Assembly: GCA_963817395.1 (NCBI GenBank)
Contig: CAWFOC010000003.1
Span: 310,001-374,000 of the forward strand
DNA: 64,000 nucleotides
DNA from: CAWGYQ01 sp963817395
GTDB lineage: Bacteria > Acidobacteriota > Vicinamibacteria > Vicinamibacterales > CAVPJW01
Direction: 5' to 3'
The notes below the pieces were generated by a model. It ran no database searches. It had not been told where the DNA came from and was given only the letters and a program-made list of their open reading frames with translations. Below are positions 8,613 to 19,119 of this stretch, in pieces (within the stretch, counting starts at the first letter, position 1; each line of letters opens with the position of its first letter). Made by a program: the position numbers and the translations under genes.

Positions 8613-10950
8613 GTGCGGCGGTCCAGACTCCTCGTGGCTCTCGCGCTGACGGTCGGCGTGGCCGCCGCGCTCTGGGCAGGTGCCCGCTCCGGCTGGCTTT
8701 CCCCATCCGGACGCCGTCCGAACCTGCTTCTCATCTCCATCGACACGCTTCGCGCCGACCGGCTGGGCAGTTACGGCTACACCTCGGGAGCAACTCCGGC
8801 CTTGGACGCCCTAGCCGCGCGGGGGCTGCGGTTCACGCAGGCCACAACGGTCGCGCCTTTGACACTGCCGGCCCACGCGTCGCTCCTGACCGGCACCTTC
8901 CCGCCGCATCACGGCGTGCGCGACAACGGCGGCTTCTACCTCGACGAAGGCGAGACGACGCTCGCCGATACGCTCGGCGAGCACGGATATCGAACCGGCG
9001 CCTTCGTCGGGGCGTTCGTGCTCGATTCGCGATGGGGGCTTGCCCAGGGCTTCGAACGTTACGTAGACGACTTCGACCTGGCGAAATACGACATGTCGGT
9101 GGGCCTGGACGCAGCGCAGCGGCCCGGGAGCGAAGTCGTCCGAAGCGCGATCGACTGGCTCGCGGCGGATCTCGAAAAGCCGTTCTTCGCCTGGGTTCAT
9201 CTGTACGACCCGCACACCCCCTACGCCGCGCCGCAGGAAATTCGTGACCGGTTTCCACGAACCATGTCCGGCGCCTACGACGCGGAGATCGCGGCAACCG
9301 ATACCTACGTTTCCCGCCTGCTCGGCAGCCTCGAAGCGTCGGGCCGCCTCGATGACACCGTGATCGTGGTGGTGGCCGATCACGGCGAGTCGCTCGGGGA
9401 GCATGCCGAGCAGACACACGGATTCTTCGTCTACGACGCAACCGTTCACATCCCGCTCGTCATCGCGGGCCCAGGCGTCGGGACACACGTCATCGATTCC
9501 CAGGTCCGCATCGTCGACGTGATGCCCACGGCACTCGAGCTGCTCGGTGTGGACGTGCCTGCGTCGGTCCAGGGCGCGTCGCTCATCCCGCTGACACGAG
9601 GCACGACGCTCGATCTGCTGGCATTCTCGGAGACCTGGTACCCGCGGTACCGATACGGCTGGGCCGAGCTGCTGGCCGTTCGCGACGGCCGATACAAGTT
9701 CGTCGCCGCGCCGAGGCGCGAGCTTTACGACATCAGGGACGATCCCGGCGAGACACGCGATCTGTCCTCGGTCAATCCGCGGCTCGCCGATTCACTCGAG
9801 CGTGCGCTGCACGAGTTGATGGCAGAGGTGGCCGCGAGCGGGCGGCGGCGCATGCCGGTGAGCGTCGACCCCGAAGTCGAAGAGAGACTCCAGGCGTTAG
9901 GGTATGTCGGCTCGAGCATCACGGCGCGCAATCTGGAGGATCGACCGCGCGGCGATCCCAAAGACAAGATTGGTCTTTACGGATTCCTGAAGATGGCGGC
10001 GACGGACTCCGTCGCCGGCCGTCTCGACGACGCCATTGCCAAAGTGCGGCAGGCGCTCGAGGCCGACCCGGAGATCGTCGAAGGCCACATGATGCTCGGC
10101 AACCTGCACAGCAAGGCCGGCCGTTCGGCGGACGCCATTGCCGCCTATCGCCGTGCGCTGGAATTCGATCCCGACCACGAGGGCGCGGCCTTCAGCCTCG
10201 CACTCGCGTACAAGGAAGCACGCCGGCTGGCCGATGCGGAGGCTGGATTCGAGCGGGTGCTGGCTCTCAATCCTCGAAACACGAAGGCGCGGTTCCAGCT
10301 AGCCGATCTCTGGATGGCCGAACGGCAGTTCGACCGTGCGGAAGCGGTGCTCCACGACGCGCTGTTGCTCGACGTCGAACGTGCCGCGTTTCTGGTGAAA
10401 CTGGCCGAGTGTCAAATCGAGACTCGACGATTCGACGAAGCCGAGCGCTCGCTGCTCACTGCACGCGCGCTGAAGCCGGACCAGCGGCTCTTGCACTACG
10501 ACCTGGGCCTGGTCTTCGAGGAGCGTGGCGCGATCGACCCAGCCATCGACGGCCTACGAAGCGGAATTGCGGGTGAGCCCCCGAATGTACCAAGCGCACT
10601 TCAATCTGGCCAAGCTGTTGACGAAACGAGGACGCTCGCGCGAGGCCGTCGCGCACTTTCGGGAGACGGTTGCCGCGAACCCGGAATTCGCGGCCGGCCA
10701 GCTGTACCTGGCCAAGGCTCTTCTCGACGCGGGGGACCTGCAGGCCGCGGAGCTGGCGGCTCGCCAGGGGCTGGCACGGCGGCCGCCGCCAGACATTGCA
10801 CCGCTCGGACACTACACTCTGGCCGACATCTACGCGCGGCTGGGTCGCGAGGCGGACTCGGCGCGCGAAGCCGCCGCGGGACGCCGTCTCGAGCACGCGC
10901 GGGGCGACCGTCAGTCGAGCCTCAACGCGAGGCCTTCCGGTTCTCCGTGA
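8613..10950 (+). CDS. Sulfatase-fold hydrolase with TPR tail (frameshift near 10551)
   Basis: A signal-anchor (residues 5-23) is followed by a PF00884-type alkaline-phosphatase-superfamily domain (about 37-400) with metal motifs ISIDTLRADRLG and VADHGESLGEH, then at least five TPR units from about residue 465. The usual sulfatase C/S-x-P-x-R nucleophile site is T84-L-P-A-H88, so formylglycine maturation is impossible and a phosphodiesterase or transferase role is more likely. The frame breaks at 10551: dropping one G from GACGGCC restores AIDAYEAELRVSP and the TPRs continue to a stop at 10948-10950. Without correction the frame runs as nonsense to 11150. Periplasm-facing; substrate unknown. 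Confidence 0.82.
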
Positions 10951-10970
10951 TCGGCAACATCTATCGGACC

Positions 10971-13113
10971 ATGATGCGCGAGCTCTCCTGGCTGCTTCGA
11001 GCCTCTATCGCGATCGCGGCCTTGCCCGCCTTGGGCGTGCTCGCCGTCGCCTCAGCCAGCCGTCCCGATCGCTGCGCGACACTTGGTCTTCATTACCATC
11101 GACACGCTTCGCGCCGATCGTCTCGGTTGTTATGGCAATACGCAGGTTGAAACGCCCGCGATCGATCGTCTTGCGCGAGAGGGCGTCGTCGCCGTGAACG
11201 CTGCGGCGCATGTGCCCCTGACGCGCCCCTCGCACCTGTCGATGTTCACCGGGCGGTACCCATCCGGGCACGGCATCCGTGACAACATCTCGCCGTCGTT
11301 CGCCACACCCGGAATCCCGGTACTCGCGGAAGTCCTTCGAGACGCCGGCTTCCGAACAGCGGCGTTCGTGTCGTCGATTGTGCTGACGAGGCAGTCGGGA
11401 CTCAATCGCGGATTCGAGACCTACGCGGACCGCTTTGCCGGCGCCAAGGAACCCGACCAGATTTTTCTGAACACGATCCAGAAGCGCGGTGACGACACCA
11501 CTCGTGAGGCGCTCGAGTGGCTGCGTGAGGCGCGCGCCAGCACGCCGGCGGCTCGGCTGGCACTGTGGGTGCACCTCTACGATCCGCACGACCCGTACGA
11601 GCCGCCGGAGCCTTTTGCCACGCAGTACGCCGGGAGACCGTACGACGGCGAGGTGGCATGGTCCGACACCCTGGTCGGCCAGATCCGCGGCGCGCTCGAA
11701 CACTCTGGCCTTCTCGATTCCTCGCTGGTCGTCGTCACATCCGATCACGGCGAGGGGCTCGGGGAGCACGGCGAATCGGGCCACGGTTTCTTCGTGTACG
11801 AAAGCACGTTGCGCGTGCCGCTCGTGATGCGCGGTCCCGGGCTCCAGGCCGGCTCACGAGTCGAGCCGCTCATTCGTCTGGTCGATCTTTTCCCGACCGT
11901 GCTCGACCTTCTCGACGTCGCGCTTCCCCGGGACGCCGTCCTGTCAGGGCGAAACGTCACGGCTGCACTGAATGGCGGGGACCTTCCCGAGGCTGATTCG
12001 GCGAGCTACGGCGAGACACTGGTGCCCCTTCTTCACTACGGCTGGAGCGACCTCCGCAGCATTCGCGATGGACGATGGAAGTACGTGCTGGCGCCGCGCG
12101 CGGAGCTGTACGATCTGGCCACCGATCCTGGAGAGCTTCAGAACCTCGTCAATGCCCAGCCAGCGCGGGCTCGTGCACTCAGAGTGGCGCTCGAGTCAGA
12201 GCTGAAGCGGGAGCGCGCCGCGGTTGGCGATAATTCTGCCGCAAACGTCCCGGCCGACCTGCTCGAGAAGCTCGGGGCCCTCGGGTATGTGAGCGCAGGG
12301 CCCCCCTCGGCCGCCAGGGCGAGCGGCGCCGATCCCAAGGACAAGATCGAGGAGTTCAGACAGATCAACGGTCTCATGCGCGAAGGTCTGAGCGCGCTCC
12401 ACGCGGGCGACTTTCGGACGAGCGCGGACCGGCTCGGCCGGCTGGACGCGCTCGGCATCGACAGCTTCGAGGTGAACTTCTATTCCGGGCGCGCGCTGGC
12501 CGGACTCGGGCGCCATCCGGAAGCCATTCGGCGCTTCGAGACAGCACTCGAGCGTCTTCCCTCGTTCGGTCCAACGTACCTGGCGCTTGCGGACTCCTTC
12601 ATCGCCAGACGCGATCTGGCGGAAGCGATTGTAGTGCTGCGACGTGGGCAGGCCGCTTCACCGAGAGACGCGTCGCTCTACGAGCGCGAAGCCGAGGTGT
12701 GGCGACGGCGAAAGAATCCCGGTGAAGCCGTGACGGCTTACGAGCGGATGCTGCCGCTCGCGCCGCGTGACGCCCTCGTGAGGGTTCGCCTCGGTGAGCT
12801 CTACCGTGACCTTGGCAACACGGACGCTGCCTTGATCCATCTTCGCGAGGCCGTCATCCTCGATCCCTCGCCTGCCTCCTACTGGAATGCGTTGGGAATG
12901 GTCCTCGGCGGCAGTGCCGATCTGCCCGGCGCCGAGTCGGCTTTTCGCGAGGCCGTCTCACGCGATCGCCAGAACGCGCAATATCTCTACAATCTCGCGC
13001 TGTCGCTGGAGCGTCAAGGACGACCGACCGAGGCGGCGGATCTGTATCGACAGGTTCTGGCGCTCCAGCCGACGTTTCGAGCGGCGGCCGATCGCCTTCG
13101 TGGTCTGGGCTAG
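10971..13113 (+). CDS. Second sulfatase-fold/TPR protein (frameshift near 11086)
   Basis: Paralogue of the gene before it: PF00884-like domain with FITIDTLRADRLG and TSDHGEGLGEHG, then a TPR domain in the last 270 residues. The nucleophile site reads T-R-P-S-H at about 11221-11235, again not the sulfatase C/S-x-P-x-R. The long open frame can only start at TTG 11083, already inside the first catalytic strand. A good signal peptide (SWLLRASIAIAALPALGVLA) begins at ATG 10971 one frame over. Removing one G at 11085-11086 joins them as ATLVFITIDTL. The gene ends with TAG at 13111-13113, sharing CTAG with the convergent receptor gene. Confidence 0.8.
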
Positions 13114-15857
13114 AAGCGCACCTTCGCGCCGAGCATCAGCCTTCGCGGATAGACGAAGAGCGTCGGCAGGCCGAAGATGTCCGCGGTACCTTCCCGGCTG
13201 CCGAGGTCCTCGAACGCATCGCTGTTGGTGAGGTTGAGGAAGTCGCCGAACACGGCTACGCCGACGTCGTCCGAGAACGCGAACTCTTTTTCGACGCGCA
13301 AATCCAGGTTGTTCAAGTCCGGGAGCCGCCGGTCTCCCGTGAGCCGTTCTGCGAGGATCGTCGTTTGGGGAAGGCCCAGCTCCTCCTCCGAAATTCGCGC
13401 GGTTCGCGCCCACGGCTTGCCGGTCTGGTGCTGGAAATTTATGGCGCTGGTAATGCCCCAGGGCAGCTCGCCCACGAGCTGCAGCTTGAAGACGACGGGA
13501 CGATCGCTCGTGAGGAGCGCGTCGCTGTTGACGAAGTCATTTGGATTCTGACCGAAGGTGTCAGCGGTCGAATGGGTGCCATCGGCGGGCGGGTCGAGGC
13601 TCGAACCGAGTCGGCCTTCGGTCTTCGACAATGTGAGGCCGGCCGTGGCCTGCCAGCGATTCGACAGGCGCTTGACGAGCTGGATGTCCAGGCCTTGATA
13701 GCGGCTGAACATGCTGTCAGGGTTGGTGAGCAGGAAGAGGCGGTCTTCCACCGGCGAGAGCAGCCGGAACACCGGGATGTCGGCGCCGCTCGCATCGGTT
13801 CCTAGCACATCGGCGTAGTTCACCTGTTGATACTCGCCGTTGATCTCCTGCCACCCTCCGGGGAGCTCGCCGCGTTTGTAGACATAGTTCACCGAAAGGC
13901 CAAGGTCGGCGGTAATCGCCTGCTCGAACCCGACGATGAACTGATCGGTGTAGGGGTTTCTGAAGTTCGGGTCGACCGTCAGACTCGAGTTGTCCGAGAC
14001 CAGCTCGGTGTCGAGCGGATCGCCGTTCTCATCGAAGAAGCCTGAGAACAGGAATTTCGGAGTGACCGCGGGCGAGACCGCCTCGAACTCACCGGTGACC
14101 ACGCCTCTGTAGTAGCGCCCGTAATGCCCCTTCAGCACCGATCGACCGGAGCTAGTCAGTTTGAGGTTGAACCCGAGCCGCGGCGACACGCTGTGCCAGT
14201 CGAAGAGGTTGTCCACGCCGGGTGTAGACTCGCCGGTTTCCTGGCCGAAGCGGTCGTAGACCGGCTGCGGCTTGAAGTACGCCTTGCTGTAGTCGTATCT
14301 CACGCCGAGATTGAGCGTCAGCCGCGAGCCGATGCGCAGCGTGTCGTCCGCATACACACCGAGGCCGCGCATCTGGCCGCCCGACGCGTGCGGAAGCTGC
14401 GTATAGCCGTACTGGGGCACGCCACCGTAGGTATAGATGTAGTCGTTGTAGCCAAAGAAGTAGTCGCTGCCGCCGCTGTTGTACTGAACGCCCAGCTTGA
14501 TTTCGTGGTTCCCACCCAGGAAGTTGTCGGCGTAGTGCGTGACCTTGCCGCTGAACGCCGTCTTCCAGTTGCTGCCGTCGTAGAAGTAGTAGATACCGCC
14601 CGAAACCTCCCCCGTGTCGAGCCCGGCGAAGCGCGGCGCTAGTCGCGGCCCGCCGTTCAGCGGATCGCCGTGATCGTCGCCGTAGAAGCCCGAATAGCGC
14701 GCCTCGAGCATGGTCTTGTTGTTGACGACCGACGTGAACACCACGCCGGGCGACGGATTGTGCCCGTGCTCGTAGGCGACAGCGCTTGGCGCCGTGAACG
14801 CGTTTCCGACTTCAGGGATCTTGTAGAAATCGTCGTGGTACTGAAACTGGACCTTGTTGTTGTCGTTGATTTGATAGTTCAGCTTGAAGAATATCCGCTT
14901 GGCCTCGGAGCGGCCGGGAAACGATGCTTCGGTGCCGGCAGGCGCCTCCCAGTCGCGTTGATACTGAAACGACCCGAAGAACCACAGCGTGTCCCGGATG
15001 ATCGGACCACCGAGCTGGCCGGTGACATCGTGGAATTGATCTCGATAATACGGAAGACCCCCGTCCTGCTCGTCTGTCGTGTTGCGCGAAGTGAGGCCGT
15101 CCGATTGAAAGTAGTAGTTCGCATCGCCGTGAAACTCGTTGCTGCCCTGGCGCGTCACGACGTTGAAGACCGCGCCCATCAGGTTCCCGTACTCGGCGGT
15201 CGCGCCGAGCGAGAGTACCTGCACCTCCTCGATGGCGTCGGTGTTTGGCCACGGCCAGGCCTGGCCCGTGGACGGCGCCGTGAAGTCGGTGCCGTCGAGC
15301 TGATACGAGTTGTCTGTCGTGCCTGATCCGAACGACGTGGACGAGGAGCTGGTGGAGGTGACGGCGCTGACCCCCGGCGCCGCGTTGATCAGATCGAAAA
15401 ACGTGTTGCGACGGACGGGCGCGTTCTCCACCCACTCGCGGTTGTAGTTGGTCGAGATCTGGTTCGTGGTCGCGTCGACGACCGGCGTCTCACCCGTGAC
15501 GGTCACGGCTTCCGCGACACCGCTGATCTTGAGGATCTCGTCGATCTGGACCGACGAGCCGAGCGGCACGCTGGTGCCCGTGCGGTTGATCGTTCCGAAA
15601 CCCGCCAGCTCGAACGTGAGATCGTACGAACCGGGGGGAAGCGAGACGAACCGGTAGGTGCCGGCGTCGGACGTGACCGTGGTGGGCATCCCCGGGACGG
15701 CCGTGCTCGTCAGCGTGACCGTGACGCCGGGAAGAACGCCGCCGGATTCGTCGGTGACCGTGCCGAAGATGGTGCCGGTGGTGCGCTGCGCGAACGCGGG
15801 AGATGCCGCGAGGAGCGTGGCCGTCACCAGGATGGCTGCACTCAACGGTCGGATCAT
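13110..15857 (-). CDS. TonB-dependent receptor with N-terminal regulatory beta-sandwich
   Basis: 915 aa from ATG 15857 (918 aa from GTG 15866). Signal peptide ending ASPAFAQ, then a carboxypeptidase-regulatory-like domain (GTIFGTVTDESGGVLPGVTVTL) over about 80 residues, a plug-like domain with EAVTVTGETPVVDATTNQIS, and a long barrel ending in the aromatic terminus LMLGAKVRF. This is the Oar/SusC-related architecture abundant in Acidobacteriota, used for outer-membrane uptake of large substrates or for adhesion. No TonB box can be assigned firmly. The frame is intact throughout, unlike the second receptor in the window. A TAGAGT box at 15915-15920 is a plausible -10. Confidence 0.9.
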   Translation of the reverse strand: MIRPLSAAILVTATLLAASPAFAQRTTGTIFGTVTDESGGVLPGVTVTLTSTAVPGMPTTVTSDAGTYRFVSLPPGSYDLTFELAGFGTINRTGTSVPLGSSVQIDEILKISGVAEAVTVTGETPVVDATTNQISTNYNREWVENAPVRRNTFFDLINAAPGVSAVTSTSSSSTSFGSGTTDNSYQLDGTDFTAPSTGQAWPWPNTDAIEEVQVLSLGATAEYGNLMGAVFNVVTRQGSNEFHGDANYYFQSDGLTSRNTTDEQDGGLPYYRDQFHDVTGQLGGPIIRDTLWFFGSFQYQRDWEAPAGTEASFPGRSEAKRIFFKLNYQINDNNKVQFQYHDDFYKIPEVGNAFTAPSAVAYEHGHNPSPGVVFTSVVNNKTMLEARYSGFYGDDHGDPLNGGPRLAPRFAGLDTGEVSGGIYYFYDGSNWKTAFSGKVTHYADNFLGGNHEIKLGVQYNSGGSDYFFGYNDYIYTYGGVPQYGYTQLPHASGGQMRGLGVYADDTLRIGSRLTLNLGVRYDYSKAYFKPQPVYDRFGQETGESTPGVDNLFDWHSVSPRLGFNLKLTSSGRSVLKGHYGRYYRGVVTGEFEAVSPAVTPKFLFSGFFDENGDPLDTELVSDNSSLTVDPNFRNPYTDQFIVGFEQAITADLGLSVNYVYKRGELPGGWQEINGEYQQVNYADVLGTDASGADIPVFRLLSPVEDRLFLLTNPDSMFSRYQGLDIQLVKRLSNRWQATAGLTLSKTEGRLGSSLDPPADGTHSTADTFGQNPNDFVNSDALLTSDRPVVFKLQLVGELPWGITSAINFQHQTGKPWARTARISEEELGLPQTTILAERLTGDRRLPDLNNLDLRVEKEFAFSDDVGVAVFGDFLNLTNSDAFEDLGSREGTADIFGLPTLFVYPRRLMLGAKVRF

Positions 15858-15914
15858 CGTCTGCACCCGGGCTTTGGCCGGCGAAGGCGAGAGGTCTGGT
15901 CGAAAATCGACTCG

Positions 15915-15920
15915 ACTCTA
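15915..15920 (-). promoter_or_regulatory. -10-like box for the TonB receptor
   Basis: TAGAGT on the minus strand, about 57 bases before ATG 15857. It lies in a 149-base divergent region together with the TATAGT box of the plus-strand gene. No clear -35 element. Confidence 0.35.
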
Positions 15921-15992
15921 CGCCCGGTCAGGCGGACTGTCAATGTCGCGGCGATCGAGATCCGGCCGCCAGCAATCCACGAGCGCCTGTCT

Positions 15993-15998
15993 TATAGT
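15993..15998 (+). promoter_or_regulatory. -10-like box with very short leader
   Basis: TATAGT eight bases before ATG 16007. GAGGA lies between box and start, so the transcript would start close to the start codon. Confidence 0.45.
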
Positions 15999-16006
15999 GT
16001 GAGGAC

Positions 16007-17681
16007 ATGCGACGCCCTTTCTTGCACGTCGCGACGGTCATCGTCGTCGCGGGGGCGGTTGTCGGGACGACGATCGTCGCCCAGCGTCCCCCGGGCCAGG
16101 CGCCGCCGCGGGACCGACGACCGGCAACCGGCACCAGCGTCATCCGCGGCCGTGCGGTAGACGCGGAGAACGGCTTGCCGATTCGGCGCGCGATCGTACG
16201 GGCATCGTCGGCGAGTCTGCCGCAATGGCGTGTCTCGAGCACGGACGGCGAAGGGCGCTACGAGTTTCGCGAGCTCCCCCCGGGGAGCTACACGCTGACC
16301 GCGTCCAAGGGGGCCTACGTCACCGTCTCGTACGGCCAGCGGCGGCCGAACGAACGCGGGAAGAGCGTCGACATCGGGTCTGGACAGGTGCTCGAGCGCA
16401 TCGATTTCAACCTCCCACGTGGCGCCATCGTCAGCGGGCGAATCTACGACGAGTTCGGCGAGGCGATGGCTGGCGCTCGCGTTCAGGCGATGCGCTATCG
16501 GTTTCAGAACGGGGAGCGCCGGCTGCAGGGGGCCGGACGCTCGGTGCAAACCGACGATCGCGGCGAGTTTCGCCTCTTCGGCCTCCCGCCCGGCGAATAC
16601 GTCATCAGCGCCGAAGTGCCGCCGTATGAGAGCGGCAGCGACGATCGATTGAGCTACGCCCCCACCTACTTCCCGGGCACCTCTTCCGCCGCCGAAGCGC
16701 AGCGCGTGACGCTCGCCGTCGGTCAGGAAGCGTCGGCAAACTTCGCCCTTCTACTCGTACCGGCGGCCATCGTCCGGGGCCTTGCCCTCGCCTCGAACGG
16801 CCGACCGCTCATGTCAGGCTCCGTGTCGCTCCAGCCCGAGTCACGTGACGTGCAGGCAGTCTTCGGCCCTGGCGGCAGCAGCCGCATCGAGCCGGACGGC
16901 ACCTTCCGGATCTCGAACGTCGCGCCCGGCGACTACGTGCTCGAGGTGCGCTCGTCCAACGACGACGACGACACCGCCGAGTTTGCGTCCATGGTCGTGA
17001 ACGTCGCTGGCGGCGATGTGTCCGGCTTGGTCGGTACGCACCACCCCGGGGGCCACAGCGAGCGGCGTGATCGTCTTCGATCCTGTGGCGCCGGCGAATC
17101 TCAATCCGCGAAGCATGCGCGTGTACGCGCCCTCGACCCTGCCCCGAGCGCGCGGGCGGACCGGCCGCGCCCGCATCAACAACGACTGGACGTTCGAGAT
17201 CGGTGGACTGTTGGGCGAGCGACTGATTCGCCTCGACGACCCGCCCGACGGCTGGTCTCTCAAGGGGGTGCTTCTGAACGGCCGCGACGTGACGGACACG
17301 CCAACTGATTTCTCGCGCGGCGAGCGCGTGGAAGGGTTCCGGGTCGTCATGACCAATCAGGCCACGCGCGTCTCTGGCGCTGTCATGGACACGGGCAAGC
17401 CGGTGCGCGACTACGTCGTGGTGCTCTTCGCTGACGACTCGAATCGCTGGAGGCCACCGACACGATTCGTTGCGGCGGGACGGCCGAATCAGGACGGACG
17501 CTTCGAGATCCGCGGCCTTCCCGCAGCCAGGTATCTGGCCGTCGCCGTGGACTACCTCGAGACCGGCGAGGAACAGGACAGCTCCTTCCTGCAGCAGATA
17601 CGGCCAATGGCCACACCCGTCCTGCTGGGCGAGGGCGGGGTCGCTCAGGTCACGCTGCGGCTCGTCTCGCGAGGGTTCTGA
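16007..17681 (+). CDS. Secreted multi-domain carboxypeptidase-regulatory-like protein (frameshift at 17033)
   Basis: Signal peptide (residues 5-25) followed by three or more repeated beta-sandwich units, each with a G-x-Y/F-x-F/L-R-x-L-P-P-G-x-Y motif (YEFRELPPGSYTLT, FRLFGLPPGEYVIS, FRISNVAPGDYVLE, FEIRGLPAARYLAV). This is the CarboxypepD_reg-like fold found as a stalk or binding domain on secreted Acidobacteriota proteins; no catalytic domain is seen. The frame shifts at 17033-17034: removing one G in GTCGGTACGC joins GGDVSGLV to VRTTPGATASGVIVFD. The corrected product has about 558 residues. Its TGA overlaps the ATG of the next gene by one base (TGATG), so translation is probably coupled. 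Confidence 0.75.
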
Positions 17682-18802
17682 TGGAGGTGACGGCGCTTCC
17701 GACGCCGCAAGTGCTGATCGATCGCTCGCGGCTCTTCCGTAACATCGACCGTATGCAGACGGCGGCGGCGGAAAACGGGATGGCCCTCCGCCCGCACGCG
17801 AAGACACACAAGGTTCCGGCCATCGCGCGATGGCAGATCGAACGAGGCGCCGCCGGTATCTGTTGCGCCAAGGTCGGCGAAGCCGAAGTGTTCGTCGAGG
17901 CGGGCGTCGAGGATGTCCGGCTGCCTTACCCCATCCATCCCTCGAATGCGTCGCGCGTCCTCGCACTTCAAGCCCGCGCCCGCATTTCGTTCATCGTCGA
18001 TTCGCTGGCGGTCGCGCATGACTGGTCCGCACGTCTCGAGGGTACGCGGGAGCGCTTCGAAGTCCTGGTGAAAGTCGACGTCGGCTTCCATCGCTGCGGC
18101 ATCGATCCGGACCATGCGAACGCCGTGGATTTCATCGAGGCGGTGGCCCGTCTTCCCGGACTCCGGCTTTCTGGTCTGCTCAGTCATGCCGGTCATGCAT
18201 ACAGCGCGACGTCCGTGGCCGACATCGAGGCCATCGCCGAATCCGAGGCGCGGACCCTCACACGCCTGGCAGCCGCGGCGCGCGCCCGCGGCATCGAGAT
18301 CAACGAGCTGAGCGTGGGCGCCACCCCAACGGCACGCTTCAGCAGCAGACAGCCCGGCATCACGGAGCTGAGGCCGGGCAACTATGTGTATCTCGATCGA
18401 ACGCAGGTGGCGCTCGGCGGGGCTGCGATCGACGACTGTGCGCTCACCGTTCTCGCACGAGTGGTGTCGAGGCCCGCGCCAGACCGGATCATCCTCGACT
18501 GCGGCAGCAAGACGCTCAGCAGCGATCAGGTGCGGGGCGGTGCCAGGCCGGAGGGCTATGGCGCCGTCTACAGCGATCTGGACCAGACCAGTCTGGACAA
18601 CTCGCTCGTGATCGAGCGCCTGTCAGAGGAGCACGCCACCGTTCGAGTGCGCGGCGCGAGCCGGCTCTCGGAGGGCGACCTGGTGCGGATACTGCCCAAC
18701 CACGCCTGCGTCGTCTCGAATCTGGTCGATTGCGTGCGGCTCGTCGAGGGTCTGGAGCTCGTCGACACGCTCGCGGTGGCGGCGCGAGGTCGGATCGCGT
18801 AG
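17681..18802 (+). CDS. DSD1-family PLP enzyme: D-threonine aldolase or D-serine dehydratase type
   Basis: 373 aa fold-type III PLP enzyme with an alanine-racemase-like N-terminal barrel and a C-terminal DSD domain. The PLP lysine is expected in LRPHAKTHK (about residues 36-44), and GLLSHAGHAY and ELRPGNYVYLD are typical family blocks. The C-terminal metal site reads N-H-A-C. A His-x-Cys zinc pair is known from D-serine dehydratase, so dehydration of D-serine or D-threonine is as possible as retro-aldol cleavage to glycine and an aldehyde. No encapsulation-peptide-like extension is visible at either end. The next gene, 11 bases on, is a microcompartment shell protein. Confidence 0.82.
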   Translation: MEVTALPTPQVLIDRSRLFRNIDRMQTAAAENGMALRPHAKTHKVPAIARWQIERGAAGICCAKVGEAEVFVEAGVEDVRLPYPIHPSNASRVLALQARARISFIVDSLAVAHDWSARLEGTRERFEVLVKVDVGFHRCGIDPDHANAVDFIEAVARLPGLRLSGLLSHAGHAYSATSVADIEAIAESEARTLTRLAAAARARGIEINELSVGATPTARFSSRQPGITELRPGNYVYLDRTQVALGGAAIDDCALTVLARVVSRPAPDRIILDCGSKTLSSDQVRGGARPEGYGAVYSDLDQTSLDNSLVIERLSEEHATVRVRGASRLSEGDLVRILPNHACVVSNLVDCVRLVEGLELVDTLAVAARGRIA

Positions 18803-18813
18803 GATAGCTGCCA

Positions 18814-19119
18814 ATGACCGCCAAGACTGCCACGGAGAAGTCGGTCGTGGGTGATGCGCTCGGCATGATCGAAACACGGGGGCTGGTGGGCATGATCGAG
18901 GCGACCGACGCCATGCTCAAGACGGCCAACGTGGTGTTCGTGGGATGGCAGAAGGTGGATGCCGGGCTCGTGACCGCGCTCGTGCGCGGAGATGTCGCCG
19001 CCGTCAAGGCCGCGACCGACGCGGGCGCCGCGGCCGCTCGCAAGGTCGGCGAGCTCATCGGTGTTCACGTGATTCCGCGACCCGCCGCCGATCTGGAACG
19101 CGTGTTCCCCATCACCTAG
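18814..19119 (+). CDS. BMC-H bacterial microcompartment shell protein
   Basis: 101 aa, a single BMC domain (about residues 13-97) very close to the EutM/PduA type: ALGMIETRGLVGMIEATDAM, LVRGDVAAVKAATDAGAAAA, VHVIPRP. Such proteins form flat hexamers that tile protein shells around enzymes making volatile or toxic intermediates. The pore loop, normally K-I-G-S-G, reads K47-V-D-A-G51. An AGGA sequence (18801-18804) nine bases before the ATG serves as ribosome site. No other shell gene (BMC-T, BMC-P) or standard cargo (diol dehydratase, EutE-like dehydrogenase) lies in the window, so it is a satellite gene or the only shell gene of an unusual locus. Confidence 0.93.
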   Translation: MTAKTATEKSVVGDALGMIETRGLVGMIEATDAMLKTANVVFVGWQKVDAGLVTALVRGDVAAVKAATDAGAAAARKVGELIGVHVIPRPAADLERVFPIT

